Assembly (NCBI RefSeq): GCF_013911755.1
Contig: NZ_JACESP010000029.1
Location: 1-38,817 of the forward strand
Length of the DNA stretch: 38,817 nucleotides
Source: Sphingosinicella sp.
GTDB taxonomy: Bacteria > Pseudomonadota > Alphaproteobacteria > Sphingomonadales > Sphingomonadaceae
Direction of reading: 5' to 3'
Positions 15,915 to 26,727 of the stretch are shown in pieces; the first letter of the stretch is position 1; each line of letters begins with the position of its first letter. The position numbers and the translations under genes are program-made. The notes under the pieces were generated by a model. That model was not told the origin of the DNA, made no database searches, and saw nothing but the letters and a program-made list of their open reading frames with translations.

Positions 15915-18086
15915 ATGCCCGCCCCCCGCCTCCGTGTTCTCACCCGCAACGCCGCGCTCGGCCCGCTCGATTACCGGGCGCCGGCGGAAGGCGTGCCGGT
16001 GGGGAGCGTGGTGCGCGTGCCGCTGGGGCCGCGCGAGCTTCACGGCGTGGTGTGGGATGCCGACCGGCTGCCGACGACCGAGGTCGCGGACGCGAAACTG
16101 CGGCCGATCCACGGCGTCGCCCCGGTGCTGCCGATCCCGGCGAGCGTGCGGCGGCTCGTCGAGTGGGTCGCCGCTTACTATCTGGTGCCGCCCGCCGCCG
16201 TGCTGCGCATGGTGATGTCGGTTTCCGCCGCACTCGACGGCGCGCGCACGGTCACCGAATACCGCGTTTCCGGCCAGCTTCCCGAGCGGATGACGGAGAA
16301 GCGCGAGGCGGCGCTTACCACGCTCGGCGACGCGCAGGGGCTGGTACGCGAACTTGCCGAATGGTCGGGCGTATCCGACGCGGTGATTCGCGGGCTCATT
16401 TCGGCAGGCGCGATCGAACCGGTGACGGTGTCGGTGGACCGCGCGCCGCCGCTTCCCGATCCCGGTTTCGGCCCGCCCGTGCTGGAGGCGGAGCAGGAGG
16501 CCGCGGCTTCGGCGCTGGTTGCAGCGGTGAAGGCGCATGACTTCGCGCCCTTCCTGCTCGACGGCGTCACCGGATCGGGCAAGACCGAGACCTATCTGGA
16601 AGCCGTCGCTGCCGCGCTCGATGCGGGCGGGCAGGCGCTCGTGCTGCTGCCCGAGATCGCGCTGACCGAGCCGTTCCTGCGCCGCTTCGAGGCGCGCTTC
16701 GGCTGCAAGCCCGTGCAATGGCACAGCGATCTGCGGTCATCCGAGCGCCGCGCCGCGTGGCGCGCGGCGGCGAGCGGCGCAGCGAAGGTGGTGGTGGGGG
16801 CGCGCTCGGCGCTGTTCCTCCCCTACCCCGACCTGCGCCTCATCGTGGTGGACGAAGCGCACGAGACGAGTTTCAAGCAGGAAGACGGCGTTCCCTATCA
16901 CGCGCGCGACGTCGCGGTGATGCGCGCGCAGATCGAGGCGATCCCCATCGTGCTCGCCACCGCGACGCCCGCGATCGAGACGCTGGCGCAGGTGACGCGC
17001 GGCCGCTACCGCCACCTCGAACTCCCCAGCCGCTTCGGCGGCGCGCAGATGCCGGAGATCGAGGCCATCGACCTTCGCGTCACGCCACCCGAACAGGGTC
17101 GTTGGCTGGCGCCGCCGCTCGTCGAGGCGATGAAGACGACGCTGGCGCGCGGCGAGCAGGCGCTGCTGTTCCTCAACCGGCGTGGCTATGCGCCGCTCAC
17201 GCTCTGCCGCCATTGCGGCACGCGCATCGAGTGCCCGAACTGCACGGCGTGGATGGTCGAGCACCGGCTGGTGAAACGCCTGCAATGCCATCACTGCGGG
17301 CTCGTGGAGGCGGTGCCGGACGCCTGCCCCGAGTGCGGCGAAGAACACAGCCTCGTCGCCTGCGGGCCGGGCGTGGAGCGCATCGCCGAGGAGGTCTCCG
17401 CGCTGTTCCCGGACGCGAACGTCGCGCTCGTCACGTCGGACACGATCCACTCGCCCGCGCAGGCGAAGGCGCTCGTCGACAGCGCGCTTGCGGGCGAAAT
17501 CGACATCTTCATCGGCACACAGCTCATCACCAAGGGCTATCATTTCCCCGAACTGACACTCGTCGGCGTCGTCGATGCGGACCTTGCGCTGAAGGGCGGC
17601 GACCTCCGCGCCGGCGAGCGCAGCTTCCAGCAGATCAGCCAGGTGGCGGGGCGCGCGGGGCGCGGACAAAAGCCGGGGCACGTCTATATCCAGACGCACC
17701 AGCCCGAAGCGCCCGTGCTCGCCGCGCTCGTCGCGGGCGATGCGCCCGGCTTCTATGCCGCCGAGACCGAAGCGCGCCGCGCCGCCGCAATGCCGCCCTT
17801 CGGTCGGCTGGCCGCGATCATCGTTTCCGGGCCGGACGAAGCGGAAGTGGCGGCAACGGCGCGCGCGATCGGCCGCGCCGCGCCCACGGGCATCGACGGG
17901 CTCACCATCCTCGGCCCCGCGCCGGCGCCGCTCTCGCTGCTGCGCGGCCGCTTCCGGCATCGGCTGCTCGTCCACGCCGCGCGGCGGGCGGACGTGCAGG
18001 GCCTGATCGCGGACTGGCTGGGAGGTGTCGAGGTGCCCCGGAACGTGCGCGTCGCCGTGGACATCGACCCTTACAGTTTCGTTTAG
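15915..18086 (+). CDS. priA: Primosomal protein N' (PriA helicase)
   Basis: 3'-5' superfamily 2 helicase that restarts stalled forks by reloading DnaB. The 723-residue protein has the N-terminal DNA-binding domain (RVLTRNAALGPLDYRAP), Walker A GVTGSGKT (217-224), DEAH box (313-316, in VVDEAHETSFKQ), and the cysteine zinc-binding cluster between about residues 431 and 478 (CRHCGTRIECPNC, CHHCG, CPECG). It also has GTQLITKGYHFPELTLVGVVDADLAL and QVAGRAGRG. ATG 15915 fits the family start. A CCTACAT -10-like box ends nine bases before it and no Shine-Dalgarno is visible. The gene is followed by the methionine sulfoxide reductase cluster after about 50 bases. Confidence 0.96.
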   Translation: MPAPRLRVLTRNAALGPLDYRAPAEGVPVGSVVRVPLGPRELHGVVWDADRLPTTEVADAKLRPIHGVAPVLPIPASVRRLVEWVAAYYLVPPAAVLRMVMSVSAALDGARTVTEYRVSGQLPERMTEKREAALTTLGDAQGLVRELAEWSGVSDAVIRGLISAGAIEPVTVSVDRAPPLPDPGFGPPVLEAEQEAAASALVAAVKAHDFAPFLLDGVTGSGKTETYLEAVAAALDAGGQALVLLPEIALTEPFLRRFEARFGCKPVQWHSDLRSSERRAAWRAAASGAAKVVVGARSALFLPYPDLRLIVVDEAHETSFKQEDGVPYHARDVAVMRAQIEAIPIVLATATPAIETLAQVTRGRYRHLELPSRFGGAQMPEIEAIDLRVTPPEQGRWLAPPLVEAMKTTLARGEQALLFLNRRGYAPLTLCRHCGTRIECPNCTAWMVEHRLVKRLQCHHCGLVEAVPDACPECGEEHSLVACGPGVERIAEEVSALFPDANVALVTSDTIHSPAQAKALVDSALAGEIDIFIGTQLITKGYHFPELTLVGVVDADLALKGGDLRAGERSFQQISQVAGRAGRGQKPGHVYIQTHQPEAPVLAALVAGDAPGFYAAETEARRAAAMPPFGRLAAIIVSGPDEAEVAATARAIGRAAPTGIDGLTILGPAPAPLSLLRGRFRHRLLVHAARRADVQGLIADWLGGVEVPRNVRVAVDIDPYSFV

Positions 18087-18089
18087 AAG

Positions 18090-18117
18090 CTTGTAACCTT
18101 TAGTGCCCCTCATACGT
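18090..18117 (+). promoter_or_regulatory. Weak RpoH-like promoter candidate for the msr cluster
   Basis: CTTG (18090-18093), 17-base spacer, CATACGT (18111-18117), directly after the priA stop and about 25 bases before the first msrB ATG. It matches the CTTG/CYTATNT heat-shock pattern less well than the dnaK and hrcA sites. A sigma-70 reading (TTGTAA with TACGTA) is also possible. Confidence 0.3.
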
Positions 18118-18140
18118 ATACTCCCACGGAGGATGTGAGC

Positions 18141-18635
18141 ATGATCCGACGTGAATTTCTGGGTTTGGGCGCGGGCTTGCTGGGTGCCGGTCTGGCGGGC
18201 CGCTGGGCGCTTGCCGGGGACGAAAAGCCGGTCGGCGATTTCCCCGTCCGCTATAGCGACGCCGAATGGAAGCGCCGCCTGACGGACGAACAATATTATA
18301 TTCTGCGCAAGGCGGGCACCGAGCGCCCCTTCACAAGCCCGCTGCTCAAGGAAAAGCGCAAGGGCACCTTCACCTGCGCGGGCTGCGCGCTGCCGCTCTA
18401 CCGCTCCGCCGACAAGTACGACAGCGGCACCGGCTGGCCGAGCTTCACGCGCGCCGTGAAAGACGCCGTGCTGACCGAGCGCGACCTCAGCCTGGGCATG
18501 GTGCGCACCGAAGTGCTCTGCCGCCGCTGCGGCGGGCATCTGGGGCATGTCTTCAACGACGGGCCGCTGCCCACGGGCAAGCGGCACTGCATCAATGGCG
18601 ACGCGCTCGATTTCGTCCCCGGCCGGACCACATGA
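18141..18635 (+). CDS. msrB: Tat-exported peptide-methionine (R)-S-oxide reductase
   Basis: Reduces methionine-R-sulfoxide in proteins, here predicted to act in the periplasm. The N-terminus MIRREFLGLGAGLLGAGLAG is a twin-arginine signal. The MsrB domain follows: zinc CxxC pairs in CAGC and CRRC, and the catalytic Cys in GKRHCINGDAL. The position that holds the resolving Cys in many MsrBs (SGCGWPSF) is Thr (SGTGWPSF), so regeneration probably differs from its downstream paralogue. ATG 18141 has GGAGG eight bases upstream. A GTG two codons earlier is unlikely. The next gene begins 11 bases after its stop. Confidence 0.93.
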   Translation: MIRREFLGLGAGLLGAGLAGRWALAGDEKPVGDFPVRYSDAEWKRRLTDEQYYILRKAGTERPFTSPLLKEKRKGTFTCAGCALPLYRSADKYDSGTGWPSFTRAVKDAVLTERDLSLGMVRTEVLCRRCGGHLGHVFNDGPLPTGKRHCINGDALDFVPGRTT

Positions 18636-18646
18636 CAGGACAGAAG

Positions 18647-19036
18647 ATGGACAAGTCACTGACCGAGACCGAATGGAAGGCGCGCCTGACCTCCGAACAA
18701 TATCGGGTGCTGCGCGAGGCCGGCACCGAGCGGCCATGGACGAGCCCGCTCAACGAGGAGAAACGTCCGGGCGAATTCGTCTGCGCTGGATGCGGCGCCT
18801 TGCTTTACCGTTCCGCCGACAAGTTCGACAGCGGCTGCGGCTGGCCGAGCTTCACGCGCGCGGACGGCGAGATCATCGAACGTCCCGACCATAGCCACGG
18901 CATGGTCCGCACCGAGCTGCTGTGCGGCAACTGCGGCGGGCACCTCGGCCATGTGTTCGACGACGGCCCCCTCCCCACCGGCAAGCGCCACTGCATCAAC
19001 GGCGTGTCGCTCGCGTTCGAACCGGAAAGCGAATGA
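18647..19036 (+). CDS. msrB: Cytosolic peptide-methionine (R)-S-oxide reductase
   Basis: A second MsrB of 129 residues without a signal peptide, hence cytosolic. It has the zinc pairs CAGC and CGNC, the resolving-type Cys in SGCGWPSF, and the catalytic Cys in GKRHCINGVSL. It is closely similar to the upstream exported copy over the whole domain (GTERPxTSPL, LYRSADK, GHLGHVFxDGPLPTGKRHCING), so the pair looks like a tandem duplication that later acquired separate destinations. ATG 18647 has AGGA seven bases upstream. ATG 18632 is in frame and would overlap the previous stop. Its TGA overlaps msrA (ATGA). Confidence 0.93.
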   Translation: MDKSLTETEWKARLTSEQYRVLREAGTERPWTSPLNEEKRPGEFVCAGCGALLYRSADKFDSGCGWPSFTRADGEIIERPDHSHGMVRTELLCGNCGGHLGHVFDDGPLPTGKRHCINGVSLAFEPESE

Positions 19037-19608
19037 AACGCTCCCTCGCCCTTGCGCTGCTTGCAGCCGCCGGATTCGCACCCGCCGAAAGCCCGCGGCG
19101 CGCGGAGGCTGTCTTTGCGATGGGCTGTTTCTGGTCCGCCGAGGCCGCGATGGAAAAGCAGCCCGGCGTCATCGAGGCGGTGTCCGGCTTTGCGGGCGGG
19201 CACGTGAAGAACCCGTCTTACCACAAGGTCATTGAAGGCGGCACGGGCCACCTCGAAGCGGTGCGCGTCGTCTATGATCCGGCGAAGACGAGCTATGCGA
19301 AGCTCCTCGACGCTTTCTGGCACAACATCGATCCGTTCGATCCCGCCGGCCAGTTCTGCGACAAGGGCGCCTCCTACCACACCGCCGTATTCGCCGCGAA
19401 CGCCGACCAGCGCACGCTGGCGGAAGGCGACAAAGCGCGAATCGAGAAGCATTTCGGCAAGACCGTGACGACAGAGATCCGCGACGCCGCCACGTTCTAC
19501 CCTGCCGAGGGCTACCATCAGGATTTCGCGAAGCGGAACGCGCTGCGCTACCGCGCCTATCGCTCCGGCTGCGGGCAGGACCGGCGGCTCAAGGCGGTGT
19601 GGGGGTAG
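19033..19608 (+). CDS. msrA: Sec-exported peptide-methionine (S)-S-oxide reductase
   Basis: Reduces the S-epimer of methionine sulfoxide, complementing MsrB. The 191-residue protein starts with a Sec signal peptide (MKRSLALALLAAAGFAPA), so it is probably periplasmic. The active site is GCFWSAE with the nucleophilic Cys. Further marks are GVIEAVSGFAGGHVKNPSYHKV, GHLEAVRVVYDP, GQFCDKGASYHTAVF, FYPAEGYHQDF, and one late Cys in SGCGQ, the likely resolving residue. It overlaps the upstream msrB by four bases, so translation is coupled. Confidence 0.94.
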   Translation: MKRSLALALLAAAGFAPAESPRRAEAVFAMGCFWSAEAAMEKQPGVIEAVSGFAGGHVKNPSYHKVIEGGTGHLEAVRVVYDPAKTSYAKLLDAFWHNIDPFDPAGQFCDKGASYHTAVFAANADQRTLAEGDKARIEKHFGKTVTTEIRDAATFYPAEGYHQDFAKRNALRYRAYRSGCGQDRRLKAVWG

Positions 19609-19617
19609 GATGCCCCG

Positions 19618-19914
19618 CTAATAGCGCACGCTTTCCTGCGCGATCGGGCACCATTTCTCGTCGTATTCTCCGCGCTTGCGGGCATCCTCGCACTTGCGGC
19701 GGGCCTTGCCGATGCGCTCTTCCTGCTTCCTGATCTCGCGGCCGCGCTTCTCGTCCGCCTCCGACTGGCTGGTGGTGACGGCATCGACCCCGGCGCTCGC
19801 CGCCTTCACGGGCAGTGACACGATATCGACCGCCGTGCGGGCGATGCACGCCGGAAGCAGCAGCGCCGCGAGCGGCAAAAGGAATCGGGCGGGCGCGAAT
19901 CGAACAGTACGCAA
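19618..19914 (-). CDS. Small lipoprotein of unknown function
   Basis: A protein of about 98 residues with a short basic start, a hydrophobic run and lipobox LLLPAC, then a helical, highly charged region (EADEKRGREIRKQEERIGKARRKCEDARKRGEYDEKWC split over about 50 residues) that could form a coiled coil and holds two Cys that may pair. I chose TTG 19914, which has AAGGG nine bases upstream and gives a compact signal. TTG 19923 and ATG 19950 are in frame alternatives. It converges on msrA with nine bases between stops. Function unknown. Confidence 0.6.
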   Translation of the reverse strand: MRTVRFAPARFLLPLAALLLPACIARTAVDIVSLPVKAASAGVDAVTTSQSEADEKRGREIRKQEERIGKARRKCEDARKRGEYDEKWCPIAQESVRY

Positions 19915-20182
19915 GACATTCAACCCTTGGGCAAAGGACGCCCCCTCCATACGCCCATCCCGATGAACAATCGCAACCTTTCGTGCTTTTTCGGCGTACA
20001 ATGTGGGCATTTCGTCGCGTGCCCGGCAGGCCGTGTTTTGCTGCCTCTTGCTGCCTTGCAACATGGAGGGGTGCGTGCTAGTCGGCCCCCGCCAGTCGTG
20101 AAGGGGGTGTATTCGCGCACCCTTCGCTATGCGCAGGCAATTCGACATCCGGGCTTACACCGAACGAGACCCAAGAGGACGC

Positions 20183-20746
20183 GTGGATACAGGCGGCAAT
20201 ACAGGGAGCAGGGCACACGGACTTTCGGGGCGTTACGCCACCGCATTGTTCGATCTGGCCCGTGACGGCAAGGCGATCGAAGCTGTCGAGACGAGCCTCG
20301 CTGCGGTTCGCGGCGCGCTTTCCGAATCGGAAGACTTCCGCGCGCTGACGCTGTCGCCGCGCATCGGACGCAGCGAAGCGGCGAAGGCCGTGGCGGGCGT
20401 CGCGAAGGCGCTGAAGCTCGATCCGCTGACTGCGAAATTCCTCGGCGTGCTTGCGGAAAATCGCCGCCTCGGCGCGCTTTCCGCGATCATCCGCGACTAT
20501 AACGGTCTCGCTGCCGCCCACCGGGGCGAGGTGACCGCCGAAGTCACGGCCGCGCAAGCGCTGACCGCGAAGCAGCAGGATGCGCTGAAGGCAAAGCTGA
20601 AATCCGGTCTCGGCCGCGACGTGGCGCTCGACGTCAATGTCGACCCCGCCATTCTCGGCGGCCTCGTCGTGAAGGTCGGCAGCCGCATGATCGACAGTTC
20701 AATTCGTACCAAGCTTGGCGCGATGGCGCAGGCGATGAAAGGCTAA
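20183..20746 (+). CDS. atpH: F1 ATP synthase subunit delta
   Basis: Stator subunit linking the F1 head to the peripheral stalk of the membrane ATP synthase. It has the family pattern LSGRYATALFDLARDGKAIEAVE at the start, FLGVLAENRRLGALSAIIRDYN in the middle and the C-terminal VDPAILGGLVVKVGSRMIDSSIRTKLGAMAQAM. I take GTG 20183 (187 residues, AGAGGA just upstream), which agrees with the usual length of about 180. The in-frame ATG 20129 would add 18 residues unlike the family. First gene of the F1 operon. The 268 bases upstream hold only the start of the divergent lipoprotein and no promoter I can call with confidence. Confidence 0.94.
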   Translation: MDTGGNTGSRAHGLSGRYATALFDLARDGKAIEAVETSLAAVRGALSESEDFRALTLSPRIGRSEAAKAVAGVAKALKLDPLTAKFLGVLAENRRLGALSAIIRDYNGLAAAHRGEVTAEVTAAQALTAKQQDALKAKLKSGLGRDVALDVNVDPAILGGLVVKVGSRMIDSSIRTKLGAMAQAMKG

Positions 20747-22282
<1,536 letters not shown>

Positions 22283-22295
22283 GGCCGGAACCTAG

Positions 22296-23180
22296 ATGGC
22301 AACCCTCAAATCCCTCAAGCTTCGGATCGCCTCGGTCAAATCGACCCAGAAGATCACGAAGGCGATGAAGATGGTGGCTGCCGCCAAGCTTCGGCGCGCG
22401 CAGGAAGCCGCTGAGGCGGGCCGTCCCTACGCGAGCCGGATCGAAGCGGTTGTCGCCTCTCTGGGCGCGCGCATCACGCCGGGCCCGCAGACCTCGAAGA
22501 TGCTGACGGGCTCGGGCAAGGAGGAGACCTACCTTCTCGTCGTCTGCACGTCGGACCGCGGCCTTGCCGGCGCGTTCAACGCGAACATCGTGAAGGCGGC
22601 GCGCCAGCGCGCGCAGGCGCTGATCGCGGCGGGCAAGACGGTGAAGTTCTATCTCGTCGGCAAGAAGGGCGCCGCGGTCATCCGCCGCCTGTTCCCCGGC
22701 ACGATCATCGCGTCCACCGAGTTCGCGGGCGTCAAGCAGATCGCCTTCGAACACGCCGCGCCGATCGCCGACGACATCGCCGCGCGCTACGAAGCGGGCG
22801 AGTTCGACGTCGCCTACATGTATTATGCGAAGTTCCAGTCGGCGCTGGTGCAGGAGCCGACCGAGCAGCAGATCCTCCCCGTTCCGGTCCAGGCCGGTGG
22901 CGGCGAGGCAGCGGCGGGCGTCTCCGCGGCCGTCGAGTACGAGCCGGACGAGGAAGGCATTCTCGCCGACCTGCTGCCGCGCAATCTTTCGGTCCAGCTC
23001 TTCCGCGCGCTTCTTGAAAACGCCGCGTCCGAGCAGGGCAGCCGCATGACCGCGATGGACAACGCCACGCGCAACGCCGGCGACATGATCAACCGCCTGT
23101 CGATCCAATACAACCGGCAGCGTCAGGCGGCGATCACCACCGAACTCGTCGAGATCATTTCGGGCGCCGAAGCGCTCTAG
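22296..23180 (+). CDS. atpG: F1 ATP synthase subunit gamma
   Basis: Central rotor shaft of F1. The 294 residues show the two terminal helices of the coiled coil: MATLKSLKLRIASVKSTQKITKAMKMVAAAKLRRAQ (conserved block, positions 1-36) at the N-terminus, and SEQGSRMTAMDNATRNAGDMI with the conserved IQYNRQRQAAITTELVEIISGAEAL at the C-terminus. SDRGLAGAFNANI marks the Rossmann part. It stands between atpA and atpD in the usual alphaproteobacterial order. Confidence 0.99.
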   Translation: MATLKSLKLRIASVKSTQKITKAMKMVAAAKLRRAQEAAEAGRPYASRIEAVVASLGARITPGPQTSKMLTGSGKEETYLLVVCTSDRGLAGAFNANIVKAARQRAQALIAAGKTVKFYLVGKKGAAVIRRLFPGTIIASTEFAGVKQIAFEHAAPIADDIAARYEAGEFDVAYMYYAKFQSALVQEPTEQQILPVPVQAGGGEAAAGVSAAVEYEPDEEGILADLLPRNLSVQLFRALLENAASEQGSRMTAMDNATRNAGDMINRLSIQYNRQRQAAITTELVEIISGAEAL

Positions 23181-23202
23181 TCAGATACGAAGGCAAGGAT
23201 AG

Positions 23203-24657
<1,455 letters not shown>

Positions 24658-25065
24658 ATGGCGGACAACCTCCACTTCGAACTGGTGAGCCCCGAGCGGC
24701 TTCTGCGCTCCGGCGACGTCCACATGGTGGTCGTGCCGGGCACGGAAGGTGACTTCGGCGTGCTTGCCGGCCACGCCCCCTTCATGTCTACGATCCGCCC
24801 CGGCGCGATCGAGGTGTATGAAAGCGCGAGCAGCCCGGCGACGCGCATCTTCATCGACGGCGGCTTCGCCGAGGTGAACGACAGCGGCCTCACCATCCTC
24901 GCCGAAAACGCGGTTCCGGTCGCGGACATCAAGGCGGACGAGGTTTCAAAGAAGCTCTCCGAAGCCCGCGAGGACGTGCGCCTCGCGAAGACAGACGTCG
25001 AGCGCGCCGTCGCGGAAAAGCAGGTCGCCCGCTACGAAGCGATGCAGGCCGTCGCCGTCAACTGA
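24658..25065 (+). CDS. atpC: F1 ATP synthase subunit epsilon
   Basis: Rotor subunit that regulates ATP hydrolysis. The 135 residues fit: [38 protein letters not shown] at the N-terminal beta-sandwich, [22 protein letters not shown], then a C-terminal helical region. The ATG directly follows the atpD stop. It closes the F1 operon. The membrane FO genes are elsewhere, as is common in alphaproteobacteria. Confidence 0.97.
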   Translation: MADNLHFELVSPERLLRSGDVHMVVVPGTEGDFGVLAGHAPFMSTIRPGAIEVYESASSPATRIFIDGGFAEVNDSGLTILAENAVPVADIKADEVSKKLSEAREDVRLAKTDVERAVAEKQVARYEAMQAVAVN

Positions 25066-25072
25066 GCGAATA

Positions 25073-25100
25073 TTCCTCTGCCGCTTGCGGGCGAGGGGAA
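25073..25100. terminator. Possible terminator hairpin between atpC and the hydrolase gene
   Basis: TTCCTCT (25073-25079) can pair with AGGGGAA (25094-25100) including one wobble, and GCC with GGC inside. It lies between convergent stops at 25065 and 25114. There is no good T tract on either strand, so this is a weak call. Confidence 0.3.
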
Positions 25101-25113
25101 ATCGGAAAATACG

Positions 25114-25839
25114 TCAGGTGCGCGATCGATAGGGCGCCCAGCTCCCATCCGGCTGCGCCAGCCGGTCGGCGAGGATGCGGAGCACGTCGGCGTTCCACGC
25201 GAGCCCGATATGCGTGCCGCGCACGTTCAGCGTCTCCCATGTCGGCCCGCTGCCGATATCGGCACTGCCCGGTGCGACGATACCGTCAAACGGCGTCAGG
25301 ATCGACGTCACCGGTACCGGCGGCAGCTCCATGAGATTGGTTTCGATCGGCGGCGCGTCCACGCTATGGTCGTTCAGCCGCTCGTAGAGCCGCCACGCGT
25401 TGTTGGCGTGGAGGTCGCGGGCGGCGGGCGTGCCCAGCGTCACGATCAGACGTACGCGGTCCGGGATGCGTTTCGCGATCTCGCGCGTGTAGAGACCGCC
25501 GAGGCTCCAGCCGACGAGGCTCACTTTGCGCTTCTGCCCGGCGTGCACCGACTTCACATAATGCACCATCTGCGCAAGCAGGCCGGGTTTGAGGCCGAGA
25601 TTGGTGCCGAAGCGCCACCCGGCATTCCAGTAGCCGAGCGCAGTGAGACGCCGCCGGAGCGGCCACGTGAGCGTATCGCCCGCAAGGAAGCCGGGAAACA
25701 CCAGCACGGGATGACCGTCGCCCTTCGGCAGGCCGTGCGTCCGGCTTTTGATGACGAACCGGCACAGCTCCGGCACGGCCTTCACCTCCAGCGCAAAGCG
25801 CCCGAGCGAGGGCGGTTGAAGGCGGGACGGCGGCGTCAA
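25114..25839 (-). CDS. Alpha/beta hydrolase
   Basis: A cytosolic-looking alpha/beta hydrolase of about 241 residues: HPVLVFPGFLAGD (oxyanion region), the nucleophile elbow GWSLGG, a late acid in FDGIVAP and the histidine in GTHIGL. The substrate is unknown. Lipase-like or esterase-like activity is a guess. The likely start is TTG 25837-25839, which overlaps the galU TGA (TTGA), so translation would depend on galU. There is no separate ribosome site. GTG codons about 20 codons later are alternatives. I reject the much longer in-frame reading that runs under galU. Last gene of the argH-lysA-galU operon. Confidence 0.75.
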   Translation of the reverse strand: MTPPSRLQPPSLGRFALEVKAVPELCRFVIKSRTHGLPKGDGHPVLVFPGFLAGDTLTWPLRRRLTALGYWNAGWRFGTNLGLKPGLLAQMVHYVKSVHAGQKRKVSLVGWSLGGLYTREIAKRIPDRVRLIVTLGTPAARDLHANNAWRLYERLNDHSVDAPPIETNLMELPPVPVTSILTPFDGIVAPGSADIGSGPTWETLNVRGTHIGLAWNADVLRILADRLAQPDGSWAPYRSRT

Positions 25840-26708
25840 CGCACGTTCGCGTCGATCCACGCCCTCACTTCCGGGCCGATGTCCGCGCGTTCGAGCGCGA
25901 GCGCGATGTTCGCCGTCACATAGCCGGCCTTGTCGCCGCAATCGTAGCGCGTGCCTTCGAACGGAAGCGCATGGAAGGGCGAACCGCCGATCAGTTCCGC
26001 CATCGCATCGGTGAGCTGAATCTCGCCGCCCGCGCCGCGCTTGCGCGCTTCCAGCTTGTCCATGATGGCCGGTTCGAGGATGTAGCGGCCGATCGCGGCC
26101 ATGGTCGAGGGCGCATCGGCGGGCTTCGGTTTCTCGACAAGGCCGAGCACCTCGGTGAGTGCGCCGCGCTGCGCGCCGGGCGAGACGATGCCGTAGCGGT
26201 GCGTGTGTTCGCGCGGCACATCGAGCACGCCGATCACATTGCCGCCAACCTCGGCGTGCGCCTCGATCATCGCTTTCAGGCACGGGCGCGCCGGATTCCA
26301 CAGCAGCTCGTCGGGCAGCAGAACCGCAAACGGGTTGTCGCCAATGAGATGTCGCGCGCACCAGACGGCATGGCCGAGCCCGAGCGGCTCGCGCTGGCGG
26401 ACATAGGCGATCGTCCCGGCTGCAAAGCGCGTGCCTTCAAGTTGCGCGAGCACCTCGCTCTTGCCGCGTTCGCCGAGAGTGGATTCGAGTTCGTAGTGGC
26501 GGTCGAAATGGTCTTCGATGGCGTTCTTGCCGCGCCCGGTGACGAAGATCATCTGCTCGATCCCCGCCGCCACCGCCTCGTCGACCGCATACTGGATCAG
26601 TGGCCGGTCGACGACGGGCAGCATCTCCTTGGGCATCGCTTTCGTCGCAGGCAGGAACCGCGTGCCGAGACCGCCCACGGGAAACACCGCTGTCCGAACC
26701 TTGCGCAT
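25836..26708 (-). CDS. galU: UTP-glucose-1-phosphate uridylyltransferase
   Basis: Makes UDP-glucose for cell-envelope polysaccharides. The 290-residue protein has the nucleotidyltransferase start VRTAVFPVGGLGTRFLPATKAMPKEMLPVVDRPLIQYAVDEA (family block, residues 4-45), then EPLGLGHAVWCAR, FAVLLPDELL, RYGIVSPG, VEKPKP and YDCGDKAGYV. ATG 26708 has purine-rich GGGAGAG upstream. It follows the DUF4175 gene by 19 bases and overlaps the hydrolase gene downstream. Confidence 0.95.
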   Translation of the reverse strand: MRKVRTAVFPVGGLGTRFLPATKAMPKEMLPVVDRPLIQYAVDEAVAAGIEQMIFVTGRGKNAIEDHFDRHYELESTLGERGKSEVLAQLEGTRFAAGTIAYVRQREPLGLGHAVWCARHLIGDNPFAVLLPDELLWNPARPCLKAMIEAHAEVGGNVIGVLDVPREHTHRYGIVSPGAQRGALTEVLGLVEKPKPADAPSTMAAIGRYILEPAIMDKLEARKRGAGGEIQLTDAMAELIGGSPFHALPFEGTRYDCGDKAGYVTANIALALERADIGPEVRAWIDANVR

Positions 26709-26727
26709 CCGCTCTCGCTCTCCCGTC

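Noticed and set aside
16718-18103. 461-codon frame overlapping priA on the same strand
   Set aside because: Out-of-frame Arg-rich translation of the PriA gene, which is intact in its own frame.
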